A stretch of 64,000 nucleotides of DNA from Larimichthys crocea (Eukaryota; Chordata; Actinopteri; Sciaenidae), in contig NC_040032.1 in assembly GCF_000972845.2 (NCBI RefSeq), positions 10,080,334 through 10,144,333 of the forward strand. The letters run 5' to 3'. Numbering within the stretch: the stretch's first letter is position 1; every line of letters begins with the position of its first letter. Below, in pieces: positions 23,401 through 35,010 of the stretch. Made by a program: the position numbers and the translations under genes. The notes beneath the pieces were generated by a model, which had not been told where the DNA came from, did no database searches, and saw only the letters and a program-made list of their open reading frames with translations.

Positions 23401-24376
23401 TCTTTTAATTTTCAATTATTATTTATATTTCTGTTATCAAACATTTATCAGCCAGGGGGGAATAGTGAATTATTTGGGGACTATTTTCAGTGGTGGATTA
23501 ATCCACATTTAGTGTTCTGATTTAGATACACCAATATTTAGTAGAACCAGTACCAGAAAATTCCTGCAAATGCTATAATAAGGCAGAAAAATACTCATTT
23601 TTAATCAGTATGGATGGATTAGTCTGTTATTGAACATTTTAGGAGGTGTAGTTTGATCTATAACAATCATATCTTATAACAAGATTATATATTTGTATGT
23701 AACATCTTTATCTGTAAAGTAACTAGCTGTCAAATAGATGTAGTGAAACAGGAGACATTCAAAGAATCGGATAAAGTACAACATCCTCAAACATTCAGCT
23801 CGCGTGCCTCACTGTGGAAAAATGTGTACAAGTATACATATATTTAATATCTATGCACTGTCACCACTGTGAATCCACTGTGTGATGACCCAGCTGGGAG
23901 GTGGATGCAGCGAAGCGAACAGATGGCAGCTGCTCCAGCAGTTATGATGAAAACGCCATTGAGTGTGTTTGGGTGGCTGCTAGATAAGGAGCCTTTGGAG
24001 AGGCATGAATCACTTAAAACGATATGCTGCCCACACTACAAACACACAGCCACCATGCATAGTGTAGCCTGGAGCTGAAAAAGATCTCGTTTAGTCTCAG
24101 CAAGATAGAAATCTTCTTTCAAAAATCACTAGTCGGTAATTATTTACACAGAATCAGGAGAAACTCAGCGACTGAGAGGGCTGTTGTAGACTAAAAGGGA
24201 TAACAGTGGTAAACACGTAATGAACACGTATATAAAACTAGCCATTTTTCCTAATGTGTGTTTGGGTGGAGATTCTTTCAGCAACATTGCATCAGTATTT
24301 TTGTGATTTGGCACCTTTCAGTTTCAGAGTGTAATCCCACTGTGGTAAATATGGACAGCAGTACTCGAGTATTTGT
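20418..24376. other. Gene-free region
   Basis: 20460-21420 is AT-rich. 21600-22450 is unique with balanced composition and could contain regulatory sequence (for example CATTTCACCGTGAGCGCGTTTGTCACC near 21695). 23160-23400 is T-rich and repetitive in style (CGTGTCxxGTTxTGTCACTAGTTCC), resembling retrotransposon 3' tails, family not identified. No coding exon is recognised; the longest open frame (131 codons from 23117) lies in this T-rich tail. Confidence 0.45.
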
Positions 24377-24982
24377 CAGTCCCTCCAGTTTTTTGCGATT
24401 TTGCGATCGCGTAATCAGCAAAATGCCGCATATTTCCTACTGTGTCGCACAATTATTGCAAAATAACCAAACATGCCGGCCCACGACACATATGTATTTT
24501 CCACCATAGGTCAAATAAACGGCTCTGCCATAGATGTGTCACACACACCACCTGTTTGACACACACCACGCACGCGCAGCCATTTTGGGAACGTTAGTTA
24601 GTGATGGCGACTACGAACAATTCCCACCTGCCGTCATATATATCGGCAAATGACCGAGCAAAACAATATCTGTGCATACCTGTGCATTGTGCATACGGGT
24701 GACTGCTAAACATTTGTTCTGGTTAATGATCTCGCCTCACTTAGTTCTGGGGTAAATGTGTTTTTACACTCCAGTACTAATGTTAAGATTTATTACAGAA
24801 AATAAAAAGGAAACAGTGTTCCTCAATCTGTCTGCCTTGTTTTTGTCTTATTAAGCCTGTTTAGACTTTTTGATGCGGTTTAAAAGTAAAAGAACAAAAA
24901 AAAGGGGGGGCGCGAAAAATGAAAAAATGCCGCTGCAAAATCATTTTGATCGCAAAAATTCACAACAACAAAAATGGGACTG
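24377..24982. mobile_element. Non-autonomous DNA transposon, hAT-like
   Basis: Starts CAGTCCCTCCAGTTTTTTGCG and ends CAACAAAAATGGGACTG, so CAGTCCC/GGGACTG are inverted ends. GCGATTTTGCGATCGC inside the left end is mirrored by GATCGCAAAAATTC inside the right end. ATTTGT occurs directly on both flanks (24371-24376 and 24983-24988), a plausible target duplication. The interior of about 600 bp has no transposase frame. Confidence 0.65.
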
Positions 24983-25863
24983 ATTTGTTCTGATTACATT
25001 ACTTACCCAGGCTAACAAACTGAGCTAACAGCAGCTACAGCTGTCAGCAGTTTACTTCACTGTCCATCATAAACTCTGTAAATCACAGAGAGTTGAGGCG
25101 GAGCAGCCGGAGGACATCAGAGGGAAAACCAGAAAACATTTCCTCCATAAAATATGATCCAGTTTCACCAGAATCAGTGAAATAGTTGCTGCTGTGTGAC
25201 GCAGAGTAGGAATGAAAGAAGTGACCTGTGTAGAAGCATAAACATTTTAAAATCTGTTATGTTATGGTTGCTTTAATAACATGTTAGAGACATGTAATCA
25301 GGGGATATTTTGACCTTAATTAGCCATGATAGTTCCACCTCAGCTCACTCTGCTGTTGCTCAACATGTTTTTCCTGGTTCCAGCATAAAAGATGTCGGCT
25401 CAATAACAAGCCTAAATTTAGACTTTAAAAGGCTCCTCTCAGAAACCCAGGGATAACTCTGCAATTACCAGTGATTGGTAAGATGAGGCCCTTGGTTTGT
25501 TACAATTAGGTTGCTGTAGACTGCTGAGAGCCGGCTAGTTATCACTCTAGCTGTTGTCACTGGTATTGATTGACTGACTGGTGATGTTGATGCAATTTGG
25601 GCCGAGAGCAGGAAGAGATTTAGTCGTGTGAGACAAATGTGTCACGTTTTTTTTCTTCCTGAATGTCATCTTGCTTGTGTAATTGTGACATTACATGTCA
25701 TTTTTGTAAACTCTGCGGCTTTACAGAATGACACCAGCATGTTGTTGAATCTTCTGCAACATCTGGTCATGACAATAACAGTTTGGAGTCTGTGCTTATG
25801 GCTAATCATGCTCAACAACGTTATGCATCATTCTTAAGTGGCTTTGAGGCAAATCCAATGTGG
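24983..25863. other. Gene-free region, partly repeat-like
   Basis: 25020-25230 (GAGTTGAGGCGGAGCAGCCGGAGGA...) looks like an interspersed repeat fragment, but I cannot name it. The remainder is unremarkable. Confidence 0.35.
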
Positions 25864-26060
25864 AAGTGCCTAAAAAAACTGCAGTTCCTCTAACGTCCAC
25901 CTGAGGCTGGCTCCAGAAGTGAGTCACTCTCCATAAGTCCCCATGTTAGACAGCAGAAATAAACATGTTTACAGCCTGGTACAAAAAACAGTTTTGGTCT
26001 CTGTTCATGACAACTGTACTGAGGGTGAATTTATATACAACTCACCTGTTCAGGTTATAT
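25864..26060 (-). repeat. Dispersed repeat, inverted copy of the one near 49300
   Basis: The reverse complement of this segment matches 49300-49503. Shared landmarks are AACAGGTGAGTTGTATATAAATTCACCCTCAGTACAGTTGTCATGAAC (read across both), ACCAAAACTGTTTTTTGTACCAGGCTGTAAACATGTTTATTTCTGCTG, CATGGGGACTTATGGAGA and the end GGAACTGCAGTTTTT. The last part is a common fish interspersed repeat; family not named. Confidence 0.75.
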
Positions 26061-26589
26061 TGAACCAGTGACACTTTGATTGACAGGTGGGTGTTGTTAC
26101 AGGTGGCTGTGGAGGCCACACTGAGCTATGAGTGATGTAACGTCCATATTTTATGTCTATAATCATTCTTGAAGACGTTCACTCGGGATGTTGGTTGACA
26201 TAAACACCATCCATATTAAATATCTGTATTAACCAGGGTGATAATTATCTCTTCCTTACTTATAAATTGCTGCTGCTTGATTTCCTGCTGACTCACGTCG
26301 TGCAGCTACATCCACATGAATCATTTTAAATATGGAAAAACACGAGATGTCACCAGAGCTTTGATGACACGCCGTATATTAAAGTCCAGTGTGTTTTTAA
26401 CACTGAACACTGAGGAAAGAAAATTAGATTTCCTTTTAGTTTTTGGAGACGTTTCATGATCATTACAGATTCATCTAAGAATTTTTTCCTTAACAGGTTC
26501 ATCCAGCGACTATTAGAGAGTTCCAGACTTCCCCACTAAGAGAAACAAATGAACAAGACAGGAATGAATTAAGCTCATTTATCCTGGAT

Positions 26590-27760
26590 ACCACACATCA
26601 GCCTCTCATAGTAACAAGCAGCTCAGCCAGAGAGAGAGAGAGTGAAATGCACATGCCATCTACGGCTGAGATGCAGTAAACCTTCCCCATCAGGAGGAGT
26701 AATGGATTAAAGGCCGCTGTGGCTCTGCAGTTTGCCAGTCAATGTTCTTTCGCTCTCCTCCGACCCGAGCCCCCCCCTCCTCCCCCTCCTGCGTTCCCTT
26801 CCCGCTGAAAGAAGTTGATTTGCCATCAATTGCCATCTTGGCTGGCGCCATTAATGCACGCCCACAAAAGGATGACACATCGCATTATCACCTCACTCCC
26901 CTTCAAATTAGAGCTGAGCGATGCCTCGGCGCAGCTTGTGACTGGTTAACACTATCAGCTATTTGTAGGGATTGTTCCCTAATACGCAGCGTCTAAAGAT
27001 TTCATCAGGCATTTGATGACGGAAATAAACCACTGCCCACAGGGAAATTGAACTGATTAATGGAATTATGCGTTGGAGGGGAGTCGATACAGGCAGCAGA
27101 CACTCACATGGGGATGAACAGAGCTGTCTATCATGGGCCAGACTGGAGTGGAGGAGCCTCGGACAGCAGCACACTCACCTTGAGCACCTATGTGTGTCCA
27201 CTGGAAGAGCCGGGGATTAAAACCTGTGCTGCTAACTGTGCCTCCACTCTAAATGTCTACGACCATATGGGTCCTGTCGGGTACTGACCATTTTATGTCA
27301 TAAATCTCACAGAAAAAGCACTATAAATCTTACCGTGTCGGGTAGGAATAGCACTGAAATGCCACTTCTTTCGCTTTTGTGCTCTTATTCCAAGACAGTT
27401 TTGTGCCCTCATTCAGACCGGCGCCCCTCAGCATTGTTAAGAGCTCTCTAAGTATGCCCTAATGCACCTACCCCGCCACCGAAACTGTAGACGACCCCCT
27501 TCCAACATCACAGTCCAGCCTGTCTGCGCTTCACATTACGACCTCCTTTTGCATGAATTGGTTCTTGCTCTTAAGGAGGATGCAGAAATGGGTTTCTACG
27601 GTCCCTTTTTAATAACCAGCCGCACAAAAAGCAGTTAGAGCTGTTCGCATTCACTCCCTCCCGGAATATGTACTAACTGTCTGAGTGGAAATACAGTTTC
27701 ACCACAAATACATCAGCTCGCGGGCATTTATTATGAACAATGAGAATAATGGAGCCAACA
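26590..27760. promoter_or_regulatory. Candidate conserved non-coding block
   Basis: Unique sequence of balanced composition with few simple repeats. 26690-27100 includes TTGATTTGCCATCAATTGCCATCTTGGCTGGCGCC and GGGAAATTGAACTGATTAATGG. 27340-27760 includes GTAGGAATAGCACTGAAATGCCAC and TGCATGAATTGGTTC. No coding potential; enhancer-like by appearance only. Confidence 0.33.
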
Positions 27761-30700
27761 AAAGAGGTGTCGTCTGCATGTTAGCACACGATAAAGATGC
27801 TTAAAAAGTGTTTGTGTCGACTTCTGGAGGTGAAGCATTAAAGTAAAGAGGCAGCGCTGAGCTCGAGTTTGTAGCAACCTCGAGGTCTGTCGAACATCCA
27901 GAACGAATTAAACATAATATACAGTAACAACTGGCTAGATTTCAAATTTCTTTGCCGATGACTTCCTTTACCCTGTGTGTAAAGCACCGACTGAGGCAAG
28001 AGCTGCAGTCTGTTTGGGAGGATTATTTTCTTTATTAAACAGCTCAGTGGAAAGGTTTTTACCAATGATGAATATTTCAGTACTCGTTAGACACAAACGT
28101 TCTGCATTTCTTCAGCATGATAGCACCACAAAGTCATAATCAACCTGTTGAGTCGCACCGGACCAACTTCTTGATCTTCTTGATCAAATTAGTTTCAACA
28201 GCCTGTGAGCTTAGAAAATCACAATGCAAACATAACAGAGGAATTGGTTTGAAACTTTATTGTCATTGCACAAAGTACAAATACTGTTTGGATATGAAAC
28301 ATCCAGTGAAATGTACTTACATGCTCACGTTTAGTTTCTTAAAGATTTCAGGGGTTGTTTTCTTCTTTCAAAGCTTCTGCTGCATTATGTTTCTATAAAA
28401 AGGTTTTCAAAAGTCTTTTCTGGTGTTTTTTATTCAAAGTAATTTGATAAATGCTTCTGTTAAAAATGCAGAATTTAATGTACACATCTATTTCTCACCT
28501 CAGCTATAGTCAGAGTTTTGCACATACCTTCCAGTCCAAATGAAACGTCTAACTTGCGTGTTTCTTCATTGTGATGAAAGAATGAAGAAGTTGTGCACTG
28601 ACGCTGTGTTGGTGTAATCGTTGGAGAAAATGAACTTTAGGACAATGTAACCTGGATTACACACCAAGAGAATTATCTCTCCTCTTTGTCGTGGCACGTG
28701 CATGCATGGGTATGCAAGTTAAAGAAATTCAGAAATCTTTAATCTTAATTATGGTTTCAAACAGATCACTGTGAGCTTTAATATTCACTATGAAAACAGT
28801 TTTTAAGGTATCACGTCCTGTGTTACCTTCCAAAACTCAAACGTGTGACGTCTTTTAAGGTTTCTCCGTCTGTGAGTGGAGTCGTAGATTCAAGGCGCTG
28901 ACTGTGTGTCTGATAATATTTGTACATATAAAAGAAAAACACACAGACTGATCAATAGCAGAGTTAGTTCAATGTGATGAAACCAAGACATGTGCTGGAA
29001 ACCTGCTTCATCCATCTTCAAAGCTTTAGCAAGAGCGCCCTCTGGTGTATGAGCAGCGACACTGGAACAAGTTCAGACATCCCTGAAACTGATGAGAGAG
29101 AATCTACAAATATTTAACACCTAATAATCATCTTTCAATATGGATTATTAATTACATTATTCATCTAACATTATGCAGACATGCTGAGCTTTCATTACTT
29201 CTAAGAATGTTTGTTTTTCAGGATCATCACATGAAGCAAACATTTCATGAAGAGCATTAAAATGATACTTTTCTAAGATTAATAATTCTTAAATCTGTTG
29301 CACAATCATAGAAAAAAGAACAGCACGAACACGGGAGCGGTTCTGGATGTCATGATGTAATTTATGACCTTGTGTAACACTTTCTAAATGAAGTGACCCA
29401 AAATGAACGTGCACACGTTTCCTCTTTTTATTTTAAAGCTCCCAACACTTCATGCAGAAGTTCTGTGACTGCGGCGTTAAAATGCAGACGAGAGAGAACG
29501 AATACGGAATCTTTAAAAGCATCATTAAGGCATCGCGGAGGAGCTGTTTCATTATAGGACGATGTAACTCTTTTTATTAATTTGTCTTTGGTGAACCTTT
29601 CAGAACCACTGGATCATGACCAAGACTTTGCTCAGATACATACATACGAACATGTCGATGTGTAGTTTCAATAATTGCGGTTGGTTTCTTATTACGGTAG
29701 AAAATCAAGTTTAAGTTAAGAAAGTGTCGTTAAACATTAAAGTTCAGACAATCCTCGTGGATTATAGGCCATGCACAAAAGAAGAAGACTTGTTTTTATT
29801 ACTGTGATAACACTCTTAATGTGCATTCATTCATAAACTTAAAGGTTCTTTTGTAATTGTATCTTCAGCACAAAGCACAGAGCAGAGAGCATTGTGGGTT
29901 CTTCTACTGATTTTCTGTCTTGTTTTTCTTGTTTTCATGCTCCACTTCTTTTCACTGCTGCATAACGCACATCACTTCCTGGGAGTTTCTTTTCAGGGCT
30001 GCGATCCAACCCAACTAGTTTATCTGCCTGACGATGTCTCAGTTACCGTCAATCGATTTGATAAAAAATGTTTAAACTTTGCAGAGCAAAAGTTCACATT
30101 CCCACCGAGTGCAACAACACGGTCAATCCTCAGACGCATGTTTGGAAACACAGAAGGGCCAATTAGGGTTCCAGTTTAAGAGCAGAGGGATAAGATATCT
30201 GTGCAGCGCCTCCCTTCAAATCCCCTTAGTCAAGGCTTCTCTGCAGAGATCTGCTTTGCTGCAGATCCGGCTGAGACTGGAGTCTAACGCTCATGTCTGG
30301 AAACAAGCAGACCTTTCACCCATTAACCCCTAACTATGAGCACACACACACTAATGAAACAGTCCATCCTGTCCTCAGTGCTGTCCCCGCAGAGGACGGC
30401 CTCGCACAGGAGAACGCGTGTTTTATTCTCCTAATTTGAAATGACTGCTAAAGAGCTCTGAGGAGAGCAGACAGCGGCATTATGGGAGTCTTGGCAGGTT
30501 CTCCGATCCGACTGAATGTCTGCGGATAATGTGACTACGAGTTAATCACTTCATATTTCTTCCTGCAGGTTTCATCCGTCTCCCTGTGATGACTTACTGC
30601 TGGCAGCCACTGAGGCATCACATCAGAAAGTGATGGGAGTCAAACAGACGGAGCTTTCAGCTCCAAATGGTTTAGGCAAACAATATAAAAAACAGGCAGA

Positions 30701-31106
30701 GCCCTGGAGACTGTGTTTTTTAAAGCTTCTGCTGGTTTGTTCTTCAAATACATTAAATAAATCCCTTTTCCACTGGCAAGTCGATAATGAGATTACGCAC
30801 AGAGGCTGTGTGGAAAGTGGGCCGGAGAGAACAGCATGGCTGAGTCAGGCTGGAGAGACGAGAGATGGAGGATAGTATAAATCAGGAGCGGGTGGAGGAA
30901 ATCGGCATGGTGCAGAAATAAACTGGAAGCTTCACATAGAGCTGCCGCGGTGCGACGAAAAAGCAAAAGTGTGGTCCAGGTACAGAAATCACCTGTGCAG
31001 GTAAGGGGGCGTGGCCTCTGCAGTAAGCAGTGTGTCACTTGAATGAAAGCTGGTTGTTTTGCTAAAATCTATATTTCTCCAACCTGTTTAAGTTCCCTGT
31101 TAAAGG
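27761..31106. other. Gene-free region left of the inverted repeat
   Basis: AT-rich, mostly unique sequence with several short open frames that show no domains. GCGCCCTCTGGTG near 29035 resembles a repeat end. 30000-30900 is more balanced and may include regulatory sequence. No exon or RNA gene is recognised. Confidence 0.45.
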
Positions 31107-32312
31107 GCCGACTTTCAGTTTAGTGAATTCTTGGTTTATTCCTGATAAATTCCTGTTAATTCCCATGGAATGTTTCCACCTGTGCTGACGTCCAAAAGTC
31201 TGCAAGTCTGATTCATTTAAAAACAAATTGAGAAGCACGACTGCTTCGATTTGAGCGAGACCACCAGGACTCAACGAGACCACAAAATAAAAACAGATTC
31301 AGAACAAATTTTTAGTTTGTTTTGGGCCTCAGCTCTGAAACTTCGTCTCTTATATTTATTATGAAACCTTTTGGGTAATATGTTTATTCCCTTTTCTTCT
31401 TACATAAGAAGATCAGTGCCACTTTAATATTTGTGCACTAACTAGCTCAGCTTAGCACAGGGTAACTCTGTCCACAGTTAACAGAATCTGCTTAGCAGCG
31501 TCTCTGAATCTATTTTCAGACGTGTCATCCCCGTTTTAGTTCTCAGGCCACAAACCATTGCATAACATCCTATAAATAACATCATTTCTCTCTTAAATGA
31601 GCACAGGTGCATACAAACAAATGAAATTGTACGACTGTCCCCCGGCTTTGTCTGCTGTCCTGCAGCCGTCACAGAGAAACGAACCAAACACACACACACA
31701 GCGATTTTTCAGAGTTACATGTTTGACTGACAGTTTTGACAGCGAGGATTATAATTTGCACCGGGCAGCCAAATTGCCTCGTCATAAAATCACATCAGTC
31801 ACGTGTATTTAAGAACAGAACAGCAATTTTTTTGTCCGGGTACAAATCAGGAATAGTGGGCCGGTTGTTTGACACCCCTCATTTACCGCGTTATGTCTCA
31901 TTTGTTCGGTATGTGCACAAATAGAAATGTCCAAAAGACAACTTGTGATTTTAGTGATGTGTGAGTTTGATTATTTTATTCCACATCACTGTTCATCTTT
32001 TCTGCTTTTTCTCTGCTATACGTCTTCGTGCTTTTCACTGTGTGTGTCTGTGTTCATGATATCTTCTTCTTCATTATCTTTTTCTCATTATCATCTTTGC
32101 TTCATTTCATTTATTTACTGACCAACATGATGTTTGAAGACAAAGAGTCTTCCAAAGAGGTGAAACATTTCTCCCCTGAATTTTGTTGACCTCTGTTGGT
32201 GACAGGTGGGAACAGCAACAACATCAGCAGCTCTGTGAGCTCTCAGCTGATCATGAAAAGCTGCTATATGATAAATTATTTGCAAAAAAAACAAATAACA
32301 CATCCGGTTTTC

Positions 32313-33412
32313 AAAATCAAATCAAATCAGATTTTATTTGTATAGCCCAAAGTCACAAAGTCCATTTTCCTCTGAGGCTTTACAATCTGTACAGGGAGTG
32401 ACACCCTCTGTCCTTAGACCCTCGGTTCCAGTGAGGAAAAACTTGCCCACAAAAAACTTTTAACAGGGAAAAAATGTGGAAGAAACCTCAGGAAGAGCCA
32501 CAGAGGAGGGATCCCTCTCCCAGGACGGACAGACGTGCAATAGATGTCACATGTACAGAACAAATCAACACAAACATATTGTACAATGACTGATAAAATG
32601 ACAATGAATTATAATGAATGATAAAAATGATTACAGTAATAGATATGGTAGTAATAATGACAGTAATAATATATGTAGTGGGCGTCGTGCAGGGTCACAG
32701 AGTTTTCGGTAAGGGAGATGTGTACATCTTCAACCAATACCGTGCCTGGCTAGGCATAACCCTCGGTGGGGTCCCCCGGCAGTGTAATCCTATGGCAGCA
32801 TAACTAAGGGATGACCTGAGCCAGCCCTAACTATAGGCTTTATCAAAAAGGAAAGTCTTCAGTCTACTCTTAAAGGCGTTGACCGTGTCTGCCTCCCGAA
32901 CCCAGAAAGGTAGTTTGTTCCACAGAAGAGGAGCCTGATAGCTGAAAGCTCTGGCTCCCAATCTACTTTTGGAAACTATAGGAACCACAAGGAACCCAGC
33001 GTCCTGAGAGCGCAGTGTTCTAGAGGGGTAATAAGGTATTATGAGCTCTTTTAGATAAGATGGTGCCTGACCATGAAGAGCTTTGTAAGTAAGGAGAAGA
33101 ATTTTAAATTCTATTCTAGATTTAATAGGCAGCCAATGCAAGGAAGCCAAAATGGGAGAGATGTGATCTCTGATCTTGGTTCCTGTCAGAACACGTGCAG
33201 CAGCATTCTGAATTACCTGCAAAGTCCTAAGAGACTTATTGGAGCAGCCTGATAACAAAGAGTTACAATAGTTCAGCCTTGAAGTAACAAATGCGTGGAC
33301 TAGTTTTTCTGCATCCGCCTGAGAGACAATGCGTCTGATTTTAGCGATGTTACGTAAGTGGAAGAATGCAGTCCTCGAAATTTGTTTTATGTGGACGTTA
33401 AAGGTTTTGTGG
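32313..33412 (-). mobile_element. 5'-truncated L2-like LINE (left arm)
   Basis: The 3' end is at the left: CAAATCAAATCAGATTTTATTTGTATAG, an ATCAA-type tail with the terminal sequence common in percomorph LINEs. Reading leftwards from about 33410 there is an open reverse-transcriptase C-terminal frame followed by about 500 bp of 3' untranslated region. The 5' truncation is about 1.1 kb from the 3' end. Its mirror copy is at 44440-45537. Confidence 0.8.
32827..33406 (-). pseudogene. C-terminus of LINE ORF2 (reverse transcriptase, L2/CR1-type)
   Basis: About 190 codons open on the minus strand with no start of their own. Signature pieces include TAFFHLRNIAKIR, VTSRLNYCNSLLSG, QNAAARVLTGTKIRDHISP, LASLHWLPIKSRIEFKILLLTYKALHG, APLLWNKLP and FKSRLKTFLF. 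These are typical of the thumb and C-terminal part of L2/CR1-clade (Jockey superfamily) retrotransposon proteins in fish. The catalytic palm domain and the endonuclease are absent because the element is 5'-truncated. The stop is at 32827-32829. Confidence 0.8.
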
Positions 33413-34429
33413 TATCTCCCAGCTGTCTCCTGGTGGAACCATGAAAAAGTTCACATACAACAACCTGTCATTTTTTTTCCCCTTTAACAAAAAGTTCTGG
33501 TTGCCATTCATGAAGCCTTTCAGCATTTTCACTCGAGCGGTGAAGCGCCGGTTCACTGTGTAAATAGATGGACACAGCGGGGCATCAGAAGAAAAGCCGT
33601 TAAGCACCTGGAAAATCGCTGCCTATTGAATCAGCGCATTCAACCTGGCTGCTGGGACAGAATACAAAAAAAGCCACGGCGTTCACATGTCGGCTTCCTT
33701 CAGACATTTCTCTTTGAGAGGCCGAGGCGCGATGGCAGATGCACTTTCATTGCAATCATTTTGCACTAAAAGTCTTTTTGATCAAACCGGCGTCACACAA
33801 ATCGATTTTACTCACACGAACACTTTTAAAGATCATTTCGAATCTTTACTGCAAACTCTGAGGCACCGCAATGCACCAGATCCTTCGCTCTTTGCATCCA
33901 GTGTTGATTTCTCTACTTTAGTTTCACACCATCTGTACAGTCTATACTTTGTTCACCACTGAGTCTTCATGTCTTCATGTGGCTCGCTCAGACTATGAAA
34001 AGGGCAAAATATTCTAAATGTTTTAAAATTGCTCTGGAACCTTTGTGGGTTGTCACGTCCCTCTGTAGTCCACCTGTTCTGTGTATTTCTTCCTCTGTAT
34101 GACGCGTTAATAAAAGAGAAAAGGCCACAGGAATGATCTTTTAAAGGGCATTTATTCTTCCACAGAAAAGCAAGTGGTGGAGGGTCAGGAGCATTATGAT
34201 TCACTGGGGAGAAGTTTTGAAATTATTTGTAAGAAATGTTTTTTTTCTTTCACTTACACTTCACACACTTCATCTCATGGGAGAGAAAAATGCAATATCC
34301 TTGAGTGAAAAGTGTCGAGATACATTTAGATTTAGCCTAAAAGAATCCAACAGTGTGTCTAGTATCTAAATATGTGTATATATTTGCTTTGTGTTGTTCA
34401 TTCATGAAGCTCCATGGGCTAAAACTGCA

Positions 34430-35010
34430 TTCACAGATTGGTTAAAATAGCTTCATATCTCAGATCTGAAGGTGTTTTTATGGTGCGGATGAAAACGCTC
34501 GCAGAGCTCTCAAAGCTGGCTGCAGATCAGTGCGACTTGTTTGCGTAGTCCAGACTGCACGGCTGCTGATCAGTGTCTCCGCCTGGTGTTTGGTCGCCTT
34601 CTTCTTCTCCTGCAGTTTGACCTCCCTCTGCAAGCACCTGCACATTTCTGCTCTGCATTCACATGAATACTCCGCTCAGCCACTTTATGAGGAAGGTAGG
34701 AAGTAGAAATAAGCCAAAGGCTAAAAATGCATTTACGGTTTGACTAAAATAACTTTGCGTCTCTCATAATTTATTTATTTTTTTCATCTATAAAAGATCA
34801 GAAAAGTGTTTTTTTTATGGTGCAGATGAAAGAGCTGGCTGCAGATCAGTGCGATGGACCACATACGGTGAGACGACGGCATGGCTGCTGATCAGTGCTG
34901 CAGCTTTCTTGTGTTGTGCTTCCTTCTTCCTTCTCTTCAGTTTGACCTCGCTCTGCAAGCGAATGCTCTGCTATACATTCAGCCACTTTATTAGATACGG
35001 AACACCTGTA
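34430..35010. repeat. Two diverged direct copies of an approximately 290-bp unit (left arm)
   Basis: 34430-34690 and 34725-35010 share the ordered landmarks TATGGTGCxGATGAAA, AGCTGGCTGCAGATCAGTGCGA, GGCTGCTGATCAGTG, CTTCAGTTTGACCTCxCTCTGCAAGC and CAGCCACTTTAT. They differ by substitutions and an insertion. The pair is mirrored at about 42880-43480 in the right arm. Confidence 0.75.

Noticed and set aside
23117..23512. 131-codon plus-strand open frame
   Set aside because: T-rich repeat-tail-like sequence giving a Cys/Ser/Phe/Tyr-rich translation. No domain or splice evidence.
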